NCBI GenBank assembly: GCA_027579435.1
Contig: JANBPK010001052.1
Coordinates: forward strand, 1 to 64,000
Direction of reading: 5' to 3'
Origin: Candolleomyces eurysporus
Taxonomy: Eukaryota; Basidiomycota; Agaricomycetes; Agaricales; Psathyrellaceae
DNA length: 64,000 nt
Below the pieces are notes generated by a model. That model was not told the origin of the DNA, did no database searches, and was given only the letters and a program-made list of their open reading frames with translations. Below, piece after piece: positions 44,598-56,223 of the stretch (position 1 is the stretch's first letter; the number at the start of each line of letters is the position of its first letter). Both the position numbers and the translations under genes were made by a program.

Positions 44598-46549
44598 GAT
44601 AGGTTAGATCTCTGCCGATGCAAAGGGATTAGGAAGATACTGCTAGGGACTAGTAGGCTTTGGAGCAGAGGGTGGGTCATACACACCCATGGTTTGACAG
44701 TTATTAAGTACTCGTGTACCGGCTTTCTCCTCGTGTCCTGTGTCATTTAGGAATCCCGTGCTGTGGTGAGATCCAATTTGATACAACGTTCACTGTGACG
44801 TCGGAAAATTCCGATTCAGAGTTTACACTTTCGCGCAAACCTCTTTTCAGGTGTGCCAGAGAGACGCGCTTTGGAAACGTGTGCTGTCTCGCAGAATGCA
44901 ATAGCAAGTCCAGATTGGATGACGTGGTGCCGTTAACGTTTAGCATTGCTAGACTCGTGATCATTATCTGGAACATTGGGGTCGTCAGTCGATGGCTCAG
45001 CTAAGCCATAAAATACAGCCTCAGTTGATAGAGCACTCCAATCACAGTAATGCTTCTTGACTCGGCTTTCTCATGCTGACCTGATGTCAAGTCCGTCCTA
45101 ATGAGCACACGGCCATGTCGAAGTCGAAAGCGCGAAAACTTTGTCAGAGTGTTGGGTACTGCGGCAGGAATCGCTGTTGCTTAATAGGCTATGATGCATG
45201 TTGGGGAAGGTTAACCAAGGGAGTAAGCTGTGATTAGTCCTGCTTCCTCAGTATGTATACATTCAGAGCTTAATTAGGATGGAAGTGATACCCCGCCATG
45301 ACAGGGTGTGTCTTTCAACGTTCGGTATGCTGACCACACCGATTGGTAGCGCCCACTTTGACATGAAAAACCCATGACACTCCATGTTGCGCACACGTTC
45401 TGCTGGAATAATGCGGCCCTGGCGAGGTAAAGAAACTATTTGAGGGCAGGCAGTGTGTCGAAAGGAGAGTCCATGCATCGTTGAAACAAAGGTCGATTTG
45501 TAAGAGTTGGTCAAATGTGAGTGACAAAACGGGTCAGGGGATAACGGTCTGTAGCGCGGCTCTGCCGCGTCAGCCCGCTACTCTAGGAGCTCGTTTTGGC
45601 AGACCTTGCTCATATCACATGCAATCCAGGAAAGAAGGAAAGGCAGCTATTTGATTATGAATAGATTGATTTATGAAGTGCATTCAAGTTGTCAGAGAGT
45701 TCATGTGAGACAAGGAGGAAGGAGCGCTTGGAGGCAATTCGTACGACTCGAGGGAAAAAATCTCTGTCGTGAAGATGAATGCCGAATGGTGGGCGTAAGT
45801 ACCAAGCTTGATTGCGAGCCGCTTCGACCTTGACTGAACAAAGAAATGACAAAAGCGATTTCCCAGACCGACCAATGTTTATGGTGTTAGTGGTGTGAGA
45901 AGAGAGGCTAACTAGGCGACAAGGCAGGTTACCGAGGCATTTTGACAAGCGCACTTAAGGGGATCCAAAAGGCCAAGACCACGTTCCTCCTTGTAAGCGG
46001 CACGGGTCCTTCCATCATGCTCGATAGCTCCGCCATCTTCCCACCCACGTTATCTCGGTATCACCCTTTGCCAGCTGCTTTGAACTGCCGGTTTCCTCTC
46101 CGTTGTTGCAGCAGAGCCAGGCACTGCAAGCATAGACCTGCGGCTGTCTTCGGCTCTGGCCGGGAGAAGTTGAGGTTAGATAGAAGTGATACGAGTGTAA
46201 GGTGAGACGGAGGGGCAGGCAAGGAGACGGCAAGAACCATGCAAAATGCCTCGGCCCTTGCCATGCGTAGCATCGGCCACTCACCACAGGCACGATATCT
46301 TCTGTCGGAAGTCTGGCAACTTTGCATTCCAAGCCAGAAATCAATTGCGGTCCAATGAAAATAGACAGTAAAGCACATACAATCAGAACAGGAGTATTGT
46401 AAAAATGCATTTCGACAAGCACACAAAAACATATTCACTTATACCAATGGCCCCTGGAGCATATCTTTGGCATGGTTCTGTCAAATCGATCACCGAGTAA
46501 ATAAATCGCCAGTCCCGCAGACAATATGAGAAATTCGGGACTGGGAAAA
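44598..46549. other. Intergenic region with duplicated fragments
   Basis: Almost 2 kb with no supported gene. The part 45250-45430 shares blocks with 50520-50600 and 53580-53730, and in inverted orientation with 56580-56700, so this spacer belongs to the duplicated cassette. Short ORFs at 45263-45527 and 46015-46438 have no recognisable domain. Confidence 0.5.
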
Positions 46550-48298
46550 TCACGTATTCAAAGGATTCCCAGCACTGACGTTGACCTGCGTTGCATAGGT
46601 TTGCAGTACCTGGCACACAATGTTGTAGATCGAGCTGATCCTGTTTTCGGAGAGGTAGCTTGCAACGTCCTGACGACTCTAATAGATTGAATACGTCAGT
46701 ATGGGGTCTAGACTATCGGACTAACCTCGACAGTAACGTCAGGGTTCAAGCAACCGTTGAGCCACTCTCTCAGCCGGATGGCATCAAATTGAATCTGCAG
46801 CAAAGCATTTTAGTCGTAAGCTTATAATAAATGCATCGCTTACAGAGCTCCAAATTGACACGATTATTCCAAGCCGAGTGGCAATAGTGTGCACTTGTTC
46901 TTGGATAATGTTCATGTCTTCCAGCTTCTCCTCCGCCTCCAACAATTCTCTTGTAGGAGCTAGCAATATGTGAATGAGTAGGCCTCCTCATGGTAATTTG
47001 TAGATTGGGGAATAGACCGACCTGTAACTTTCTTGGGCGATACCAATCTTACAAGGGAGACGCCCATAATTGAGGCGGAGACAATCTTCAGTTTCAGTGA
47101 TTAGCTCATAAGCATTGACAGAGGTCTGAGCATGACGCACACTAGCAACCGAGATGGCATGGGCAGGCAATATCGTGGAGGCACATGTCGTACAAGCAAA
47201 ACATCCTATCCCAGCGACGCAAGTACTTGCCCCAATAGCAATCGCTGAATAGCTGACAATCTGTACGCAAATGAGGGATCAGGCAGAGGGATAATAAGTG
47301 GCTTGTATCCTACCTCTTGCTCGATTTCGTTGAGTTTCTTCTGAGCGCTTCTGACGCTTTCTTCTGCAGCTTTGGTGATACTGGCATTGGCTCCCATGGC
47401 CAAACGATTGAAATCCTGCCTGATTTCCTGAGAAAGAATCTTTATTTGTTCCGAAAGTTCCTCAAAATTTGCGCCAAGCTTTCTAGCCCTCGTTTCGGTG
47501 TCATTCATGTCCTATTAAAAGGATCAATAAGTACAGAGAGCTGTATCAGAAATAGACGGCGGAAGATCGTGTACTTTCAGCAACACGTTGATAGATGCTT
47601 CGAGGAGCTGTATGGTTTTGTTGGCTCGCTTGCGAGTCTCCTCCAGGGTCTCGGTCTCCGTTCTAGGATCTTCGAGAATTCTTTGCAGCTTATCCAACTT
47701 CTCTGGTACCTCCTGCGCATAGCCTAAAAGGAGCCCATTAGCACATTTTCAGCACTGAACATGAAGATTTATCGGACTTACGCTCAGCATAGCATTTTCC
47801 AACTGAAGCAATATTTTTCGACTCAGTGATGAGTTGTCGAAACGCCTGTACATGAAAATGATCAATTGGTGCGCTGACTGAAGGAGGGGGAGTAATACTG
47901 GCCTCGTGGTACTGGTACCACCTTGGAGCATACCCCACCATGTGTCCATCTGTGTCCTTGTATTTGTTGCCATCAGTCCTCAGTAGGAGTTTATACACGC
48001 GTTCAAACGAAGTGTCGAGGTCGTTGATAGTACCGGCCATATCGTGGATCTCATCGATGAGCTTCTGGCCATCTTCACCCCTGAAAGCGCCGACCAAGGC
48101 TTTGGTGACATTGAGCTTACCGCTGTCCCTGGCATCCCTCAGCATAAGACGTTGAGTAAGGTCAACCGTTCGGTCTGCTTCCTTGGGGCTTAACGGGCCA
48201 GAAGAGGCGGTGGAATCGAGTTCACCAATTATGCTGGCTTTCTCGTCTTGCTGATCTTCGGTCGTCGAAGCCTTCTCCACAGGTATCATGACCGACAT
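46550..48298 (-). CDS. HHF4: divergent helical-hairpin family protein
   Basis: Nine exons: 47903-48298, 47782-47845, 47575-47723, 47314-47511, 47150-47260, 47022-47085, 46844-46959, 46726-46794 and 46550-46669, giving 428 residues if Met at 48298 is used (Met 48376 is also possible). It is the most divergent of the minus-strand members: a longer acidic N-terminus, a hydrophobic core with extra Cys (YSAIAIGASTCVAGIGCFAC) and a coiled-coil exon 45 bases shorter than in HHF3. The first intron begins with GC (GAG/GCCAGT) where the paralogues have GT, so splicing there may be weak. Exon 5-6 boundaries are less certain because two donor choices exist. Core architecture is otherwise retained. Confidence 0.62.
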
Positions 48299-48681
48299 TA
48301 TGTCTGATCCAGCGAGATTGAGTATGGGTAAAATCTGCTGGGTGTGTTCAATCGGGGCAGAGGGATGCTTCGGCACTCTGATGAAGTGGCGCTAATAAAT
48401 ACTCGTGAACGCGCCTTCCCCTCGTGCCCTGTACATGAATACAATACAGGAAACCTCTGTGCTGCGGCGTATTCAATTCGATTCAAAGTTTGCACACCAC
48501 AATCTTAGACGACATTACCATCCCAACCCGTTGACATTCCCCACTACATCTTCAAATGCCACTAGGAATCGAGTTGATGTAAATTAGAAGCTGGAGAATA
48601 TAGTAATTACGACGACACGATACCAATGGATGGCCGGCCGTGATGTCGGGATGGGAAGGCTGCAAGGAGCGGCGCAGAGCG
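48299..48681. other. Spacer between HHF4 and MEM1
   Basis: About 380 bases holding the promoter of HHF4 and the 3' flank of MEM1. Nothing else is seen. Confidence 0.45.
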
Positions 48682-50457
48682 TCACGCAACGTGCAAGTAC
48701 TTCATCAAACTCGCCTTCTGCATCCTTTTCAATATGCGTACAACCCACACCATGTAAACGAGATCAATGAGCAACAAGGTAGTGATGAAAATGCGGAGGG
48801 TTGCCGTAGCTGCACCTTTCGGCGTAGTGCTCTTTAAGTGGGCGGAGGCTGAGGTCGATGCGGACGCTGTAGTTCGCGATGGTCCGTTCAACGCGGGACC
48901 GCCGAGGCTAATATTTTCTTGGACGTCCGTCCTCCAGAGAAGGCTTAGTATTGCCCCAGAAAAGAATATCACCGTCCTTGATGCAACCGAAGTTGTGATT
49001 ATACCTCAGATTCAAGTATACGATAGAAATAGATAGTTGATGCACTTACCAAAGAGCATACACCACCGGGAAGGATATTATCATCCACAAATTGCATTTA
49101 ATAATCGAAGAGTTGAGCGACTCCTATTCCCCGACGAGAGAAAATTGAACGAGTGAGCAAGAGGGTGAACCAAAGATCAGTCGGGCATCAAGATGAGAAA
49201 GCGAGAACTGACATAAAACCACGAACGGATGTAGGACAGTCCTTTGGTGGAAGGAGAGCGGAAGTAGAAGCTAAGGATAACGCCAAAACAGAGCGCCGAA
49301 ATTGCTCGGGATACGGCGAGGAACGCGAATGCCCGTATGAGTTTGTCGTCGCTCGCCGAGGGGATCTGGAGGATGGTTGGCGATGTTCTACGCGCATGGT
49401 TGTAGTCAATAACCGTTACGGGAGGATGCGACACGGTACTTGCGGGATGTAAATTGTAGCAATGATAATTATCACGTTCCACTCCGAGAGACGGGAGCCG
49501 ACAAAATTGGACCATAGATCCTGGAGTTCTGTAATTGGGGGATTTATGTCTTCTTCGAAGTTGGGATGGCCTGCGTCTTCGAGCTTCTGCCAACACTCAA
49601 TAAGTCGACATTCCTGTTTCATGTAATACCTTGGAATTCCTAGCATAAGCATCGACTGAGCCTTTACAGATGCCATCTGGAGATAGGCTCTTGTATTCCT
49701 GAGAATATGTCTTCTGCTCCTTGACACCGAGGGTGGATGAAGGATTCGAGGATAATCTGCAACACCATGACTTCTAACGGGCGGCTTTGGCGAAATCGGC
49801 TGGTAGGCGCGCGCTTTGTCAATGATCTGCTCTGCTCGATATCAAAATTCTTCTCGGCCTGAGAGATAGTCAATATGCAGACAACTGACCAAGGGCCTGT
49901 TGTGTCATCTGCGATACGAAGGGGTCTGCTAGGGTGCGGTATACCAACGGAACGTCCTGTCGGAAATCACGTGTGGCCATGAAGGAGTCACTTTCGTGCA
50001 TCGACTCGTAGGGACTCCGACTTACGTTGATATTGTGCGAGGTAATCGGATGCTGCTGTCCGACAGGATGTAAAGGCAAGTCTGGATCAGATGAGTTGGA
50101 TGGGCTCAGTTGGACTGGGCGCTTGGTGAGCTGGTCCAAAAGATTGCTCGACGAAATCACTCGGTTGAACGATGGCCTAGTGGTGGGGGCATTTGGCATT
50201 GCTAGATTGGTTATCCACCGCGGAATACGGAGGTCGATGAAGGCGACCATCGATGGGAGCCAAAGATAGAAGTTATTCGTGTTGAAATTGGGCGCATTTC
50301 CAATAGCAGTGACTCTGAACTCCGAGTCGGATTCGTCATCCTGACTTGTTATCGATCCTGAGTCCAACGCTACGGCTATGCGCCCGCCACGTCGAGAGCG
50401 CGAGGAAAGTGTGAGAGCGTCGAGTACTGCAGCAGATGTCGTTATTGCCTGAGCCAT
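48682..50457 (-). CDS. MEM1: multi-pass membrane protein of unknown family
   Basis: Six exons: 50026-50457, 49890-49956, 49444-49831, 49213-49387, 49050-49123 and 48682-48976, giving 476 residues. The first 140 residues are soluble with a hydrophobic patch (FYLWLPSMVAFIDL). The rest has four or more hydrophobic segments: VIIIIATIYIP, AFLAVSRAISALCFGVIL, LWMIISFPVVYALW plus VIFFSGAILSLLW, and LRIFITTLLLIDLVYMVWVV. Intron 3 starts with GCAAGT, a regular GC-AG intron; in MEM2 the same site is GTGCGT. I do not recognise the family. Its fixed place beside HHF genes in two copies suggests a linked role, for example transporter, receptor or protective partner, which is inference only. Confidence 0.7.
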
Positions 50458-51338
50458 AATGAGAAATCAAGGGACTGAGGAAGATCAAAAGTCATGCATC
50501 ATGTCTTCTCTGTATATATATGTTCACACTGCTTGCCGGGATGGAAGTGAACGCGGCATGCCGCGTGTAAGTCCCTGCTGATACAGTTGGAGTTCGAAAT
50601 CCGGTAGACAGACCACTCCGAGTCCGCACAACCCGACATGAGGAATTAGGAGACTAGAACGCCATTGGACGTCAGCATTTGCAGATCCGATTTGGGCTGC
50701 TCCGGAGGGGACGTGCGAGCAATCTACGTCTCGATATCGAATGCAACATTGTGCCGGACTCGCCGGGCCTCGTTGTCGCTAGTGGCTGTGGTCAAATACT
50801 ACATCGGTACTTTGACGTCTAGTCTCGCTAGCGATACGTTGAGGAGGTCCATCGAGACTACTTGAAATATCTAGCGCTGGAGGATGAGATATGATAGTGA
50901 GTGGCGGTAAGAACAAAGTATCGGATTGGGAAATGGCCGGCGGCATATCTCCATGATTGTTTGCAATACAGGCCACTGGCGCATAGGATCCCCAATTTGG
51001 GGAGCGCTCCATTCCCACTTTGAAGCTGAGCAGGCAAGACGGGTGGAAGGCGAGCGAGTCTATGAGCGACAACTTTCTTCTTCCTCACCCTTTTTCTATG
51101 TATTTGCCATGGACTATCACCTAATTCAGCTGGTAACTTCCATGCTATATGGCCCAGTGGCGTAAATCTGATCAACCATTGTAGTGATACATGTACATGC
51201 GACTAGCATACAAAAGGATATTCATATGTACCGAGGGCCCCTGGACTCTATCTCTGACAATGGTTTTGTCGAATCGATCACCGAATAAATATGTCACCAC
51301 TCCCTCCGACCACGCGAGACATTCAGAACCAGCAAGAT
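50458..51338. other. Spacer containing a captured 5' end of the DUF4203 gene
   Basis: About 880 bases. The segment 50889-51165 matches the promoter and first codons of the gene at 59918 (see the repeat entry). The rest shows no gene. Confidence 0.6.
50889..51165 (+). repeat. Fragment A: copy of DUF4203 gene promoter and first codons
   Basis: Resembles 59735-59960, including the GGCAAGACGGGTGGA block and the start codon (ATG 51109, MDYHLIQLV against MDSHLTQLV), but meets TAA at 51163-51165 after 18 codons. It is a truncated pseudo-5' end carried along in the duplications. Confidence 0.8.
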
Positions 51339-53163
51339 TCACGTATCTAAAGGGTTCAGGGTACTGACATTGACCTCCGTTGCATAGATTTGCAACACCT
51401 GGCACAAGATGCTGTAGACTAATCCAATTTTGATTTCAGAGAGGTCCCGTGCAACGTCCTAAACAGCTCGGATGCGTCAGTGTCAAATATCACGGCTTTA
51501 AATTGAGACAAGTAAAACTAACCTCAACAGGGACGTCAGGGTTCAAGCATCCTTTGAGCCAACCCTTCAGTTGGACGGCATCGGATTGAATCTGCGGCAA
51601 GGTATATCAATCGTAAGCGAAAGGTGGTCGAACATGTAATGAGTGCGTTGCTTACAGAGCTCCAAATCTTCATAATTGTTCCAAGCTGGGTGACAATACT
51701 GGTCACTTCTTCTTGGATAGCGTTCACGTCTGTTTTCGATTGGGCTAGTGCATCCCTCTTCCTCTTCAGAGCCTCTAGATTCTCCTTCGCTGTCTCCAAC
51801 TCTTTCTTAGAGGCTTCTAAAATGGAGAAACAGCGGTGTTAACTTCAAGCAGTTGATTTTTGAATTGTGGAATGACCGACTCGTAAGGCCCCAGTCGTCT
51901 AGCCCCATACAGGCCAGGACGGCACCCAAGACGCATAGAACCTTCAGTTTAGTTATTCAGCATCGCTGAGTGTGAAGAAAATATGGCAACTGGTTAGAAT
52001 GCATCATACGTACGTCACGAGCCCGAAATCCCAAGGTGGGCAATATGCCACATGCACACCTGGCCCCGGCAATCCATCCAATGCCACCGCCTAGTGTGAA
52101 GCTCACAGCAGCTACACTAAACAAGGCAGAGACCTGTGGGGACACGAGCAAAAGATCAGTTGGCGGACACCAAGTAGGGATGGATCCTACGACCTGTGTT
52201 TTGAGTTTTTCGAGTTTCGTCTGAACATTCTTGATGTGTTCCTCTGTGGTTTGGATAGCGACGTCGATGTCGACGGTGGTAGCCAGACAGTCGACATCCC
52301 GTTCAAGTTCTTCGGATAGGATCGTAACGCCTTTTGAAAGCTCGCTGAGCTTTGCGCCAAGTTTCGTGGCCCTCGCTTCAGTGTCGGCCATATCCTATGT
52401 AAAGGACTCGAATCATCGTGCACAAAATCGTGATCGAGCACGATGAGGGGCAATTTCACGTACTTTCAGCAAAAGGTTGATAGATGCTTCGATGAGCTGC
52501 ATGGTCTTGTTGGCACGCTTGCGAGTTTCCTCAAAGGTCTCTTCCTCCGTTCTAGGATCTTCGATAATCTTTCGCAGCTTCTCCAGCTTCTCTGGCACTT
52601 CTTGTGCGTAGCCTGGAAAGGANTTTTTAGTCAACACCGAGTTCAAATTTGAATCTCCCGGACACTTACGCTCAGCGTAACACTTTCCGGCCGAAGCAAT
52701 GTTCTTCGACTCAGTGATGAGTTGTTGAAACGTCTATACATGAATTAATATGGTCAATCGATGCAATGACTGAGGAGGGAAATTAGTAACCTCATGGTAT
52801 CGATGCCATGTTGGAGCATACTCCACTATGGTTCCATCTTCGCGTGCGTATTTGTGGCAATCGATCTTCAGCAGTAGCCTGTACGCGCGCTCGAACGAGA
52901 CGTCGAGTTTGTTGGTCGTATTGGCCATATCATAGATCTCATCGACGATCCTTTGACCGGCCATGCCTTGGAAAGCACCAACCATAACTTTGGTGACGTC
53001 GAGTTTACCGACATTCGCGAGATTGTCAAGCTCGATGGGTGGGTCGTCGTCTCGCTTCTCNGGGGAGCTGGTCACTAGGGATGAGGCAAAAGATTTGATC
53101 AACGAGCTTTGCGAACCCCTCATTCCATTCCATGTTCGCAGCGACACTCTCCGCGGGCGTCAT
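51339..53163 (-). CDS. HHF5: helical-hairpin family protein
   Basis: Nine exons: 52791-53163, 52670-52733, 52464-52612, 52194-52394, 52014-52133, 51881-51941, 51656-51816, 51523-51591 and 51339-51458, giving 438 residues once the N at 53061 is dropped. The N-terminal helical half includes VGKLDVTKVMVGAFQG. The hydrophobic centre is FSVAAVSFTLGGGIGWIAG followed in the next exon by VLCVLGAVLACMG. The coiled-coil exon reads KRDALAQSKTDVNAIQEEV, close to HHF3. A second N (52623) sits in an intron. It is the closest match to HHF3 in several exons, supporting duplication of a larger unit. Function is inferred as for HHF1. Confidence 0.72.
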
Positions 53164-53927
53164 GATGGCTTGGTTGACCGATGCAAAGGGATTGGGAAAA
53201 CACTTCTCGGCTGGGTGGGGTTTGGAGCAGAGGATGGGTCGTGCATTGCCATGAAATGACAGCTATCAAGTACTCGCGCCCGAGCCTTCTCCTCGTGTCC
53301 TGGATGTGATATAGGAAAATTCCGTGCTGCGACGAGGATTGAATTCGATACAAGGTTCATGCCACCAAATCAAAGTCAGTCGGAGAAGTCCGGTTCCAAG
53401 TCTGAGTGGTGCCACAACATCGCTAGACTACTATTTATCGTACCCGGGCGACGGCGATCCCTGCTGCAGCATTCGACGCTCCGACAATAGTCTAGTGCTT
53501 TTGACTTCAACGTGGCCGTCTGCTCATAGGGATGGACTCGACATTTCATAAGTAAGGGTTGTGATAAGTCCTGCTTTATCACCTTCCACCTTCACAGAGC
53601 TTGCCTAGGATAGAAGAAATACCGTCCGATTCTATTTGGAAGTTGGGTAGGCTGACCACTCTAATAAGCACCCACTTTGACAAATGAGAAACTCAAGGCG
53701 TACCATGCTTCTTGCACGTTCTTCCGTAATCTAGTGCAATCCCAGCCAGGAGACAGGAGTACTGTTTGATTACGAGGTGTGGTTATCGCCTTAGGGTTCC
53801 TTCTTCCTTCACGATAGGGGCGAGAGGTTCCAGTTCTGTGAATCGAAGATGTTTGGAAGAAGAACCTCCGCTATGCACGCCGAGTGACCACATTCGGGCT
53901 GACTACGATCAAAGCATATGCCGTGCT

Positions 53928-54134
53928 TGAAGACCTGGATGAGGGCGACATGATAGTGGCGATAAGAATCAAAGTCCCAATTGGGAAGCGCTCCTTTCAT
54001 CCAGCTTCAATCAGGGCAAGCGGGCAAGACGGGTAGAAGGCGAGCGAGTTATGGACAACTTTCTTCTTACTCACCTTTTTATGTATTTGTCATGGACTCG
54101 CACCTGATTCAACTGGTATCTTCCACGCCATAGA
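53928..54134 (+). repeat. Fragment B: copy of DUF4203 gene promoter and first codons
   Basis: Matches 59735-59960 through ATG 54092 (MDSHLIQLVSSTP) and stops at TAG 54131-54133. Immediately after it, similarity switches to the 3' end of the F-box gene. Confidence 0.8.
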
Positions 54135-54200
54135 TGTTGGTTGGGAAGGACTTTTGGACATTGGCGAAGAACAGATATCAGCGCGTCGCCAAAATCTGCT
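54130..54200 (+). repeat. F-box gene 3'-end fragment
   Basis: TTGGGAAGGACTTTTGGAC and the following GCGTCGCC resemble 39550-39605, near the end of the F-box-like gene. The join to fragment B marks an old recombination breakpoint. Confidence 0.7.
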
Positions 54201-54381
54201 TGAGCAAGAGCCGTGAACATGGAAAGTGGATTTATTTTGAGAATATGATACATGTAAATGCGACTGACATACGAAAGGATATTCATATATACCGACAGCC
54301 CCTGGTATGGCTCTGTCAAATGGATCGCCAAAAAATAAATTGCCGCTCCCTCCGACCACACGAGAAAATCAGGACTGGAGT

Positions 54382-56223
54382 TTACGTATCCAAAGGCTTC
54401 ACGGCGCTGACATTGACCTCCGTTGAATAGGTTTGCAACACCTGGCACAAGATGTTGTAGACGAATCCGATTTTCATTTCGGAGAGGTCGCTTACAACGT
54501 CCTAAACGGCTCGGATACATCAATATCCGATATCAAGGCTTTACAAAGAAGACGGATAAAGAGCGGACTAACCTCAATAGGAATCTCGGGGTCCAAGCAA
54601 CCTTTGAGCCACACTTTCAGCTGGACGGCATCCGACTGAATCTGCGGCAAGCGTATCAGCCGTAAGGGGAAAGTAGTCCTCTAAGAAACTAGGTCGCTTA
54701 CAGAGCTCCAAATCTTCATAATGGTTCCAAGCTGAGTGGCAATAGTGAACACTTCTTCTTTAATAGCGGTCACGTCCGCCTTCGATTGAGTGAGTGCATC
54801 CCGCTTCTTCTTCAGGACCTCTAAATTCTCCTTTGCTGTCTTCAATTCTTTCTTCAGAGCCTCTGAAATGGACAAAGCGGTTTTAGCCTGATGCGACGGT
54901 AGGTTTCGATGCCTAACCGTGGAATGACTGACTCGTATTGACCAAGTCATCAAATCCCTTACCGCCCAGTAGAGTAGCCAGGATGGACAAAGGCTTCAGT
55001 TCAGATTATTAGCATGGTTGAGCTGTGGAGAAGATCTGGCAGCCGCTAGGAGGGCAGCATACGTACAGCTTGAGTCCGGAGTCCCAAAATGGGTACCATG
55101 TGAATTGCACATCTAGCCCCGGCAGCCCATCCAATACCACCGCATACTGTGAGGCTCACGGCGGCCACACTAAACAAAGCTGAGGCCTGTGGGGAAACGC
55201 CCAAGATATCAGTTCGGCAGATAGTAAGTGGTCGTGCATTCTACAACCTGTGTTTTGAGTTTTCCAAGCTTTGCCCGAACCTTCTTAATGTGTTCTTCCG
55301 CGGTTTTGATAGTAACGTCATAATCGACCGTAGGAGTCAAACGATCCACATCCCGTTCGAGCTCTTCGGAAAGGATTCTGACGCCACTCCACAGCTCGTT
55401 GAGCTTTGCGCCAAGATCCGTAGCCCTCTTTTCAGTGTCGGCTAGATCCTTTAAGAAGTTGAATCATAGTGCGCCGAATCGTGGTAAAAGACGATGAGAG
55501 ACGACGTCACGTACTTTCAGCAAAATATTGATCGATGCTTCGATGAGCTGCATGGTTTTTTTAGCCCGCTTGCGAGTCTCTTCAATGGACTCCGTTTCCG
55601 TCCTGGGATCTTCGATAATCTTCCGCAGCTTCTCCAGCTTCTGCGGCACCTCTTGTGCGTAGCCTGGAACGAAATTTCCATGAGCACCGAGTTCGAATTC
55701 GGATCTCCCGGCACTTACGTTCAGCGTAGCCCTTTCCAGTCGAAGCAATGTTCTTCGACTCAGCGATAAGCTGCCGAAACGTCTACACATAAATTAAAAT
55801 GCGATGACTGAGGTGAAAAGGTGAAACAAAAATGGTAGTAACCTCGTGGTATCGACGCCATGTTGGAGCATACTCCATTATGGTTCCATCTTCGCGCGCG
55901 TATTTGTGGTGGTCAATCTTCAGGAGCAGCCTATACGCACGCTCAAACGACATGTTGAGATTGTTGGTGGTATTGGCCATGTCATAGATCTCATCGACGA
56001 TTTCTTGACCGGCCGCGCCCTGGAAAGCACCAACCATAGCTTTGGTGACGTCGAGTTTACCGTTGTCCATGGCATTGTTCAGAAAATTGCTGAGCTTGGT
56101 GAAAGTGTCGTCTCCCTCGTCGAGGGGTTGGTGACTGGGAATGCGGGAAAAGAGGTCATCGACAAACTCCCCAAAGTCCTCGTGCGATTCTACGGTCTCA
56201 GCGATGCTGTGCGCGTACGTCAT
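54382..56223 (-). CDS. HHF6: helical-hairpin family protein
   Basis: Nine exons: 55843-56223, 55719-55782, 55515-55663, 55248-55448, 55067-55186, 54933-54993, 54702-54862, 54573-54641 and 54382-54501, giving 441 residues with no N and no broken frame, so this is the cleanest of the minus-strand members. The N-terminal half contains NGKLDVTKAMVGAFQGAAG. The hydrophobic centre is FSVAAVSLTVCGGIGWAAG, then PLSILATLLGGKG. The coiled-coil exon has KKKRDALTQSKADVTAIKEE. The gene ends in TAA, where HHF3, HHF4 and HHF5 end in TGA. Function is inferred as for the other paralogues. Confidence 0.75.

Larger units (their letters stand above)
53164..54381. other. Spacer with captured gene fragments
   Basis: About 1.2 kb holding the HHF5 promoter, fragment B of the DUF4203 gene 5' end, and a piece of an F-box gene 3' end. 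No intact gene is seen. Confidence 0.55.

Noticed and set aside
45263..45527. Small minus-strand ORFs in the HHF3-HHF4 spacer
   Set aside because: The related spacer copies near 50520 and 53580 do not keep the reading frame.
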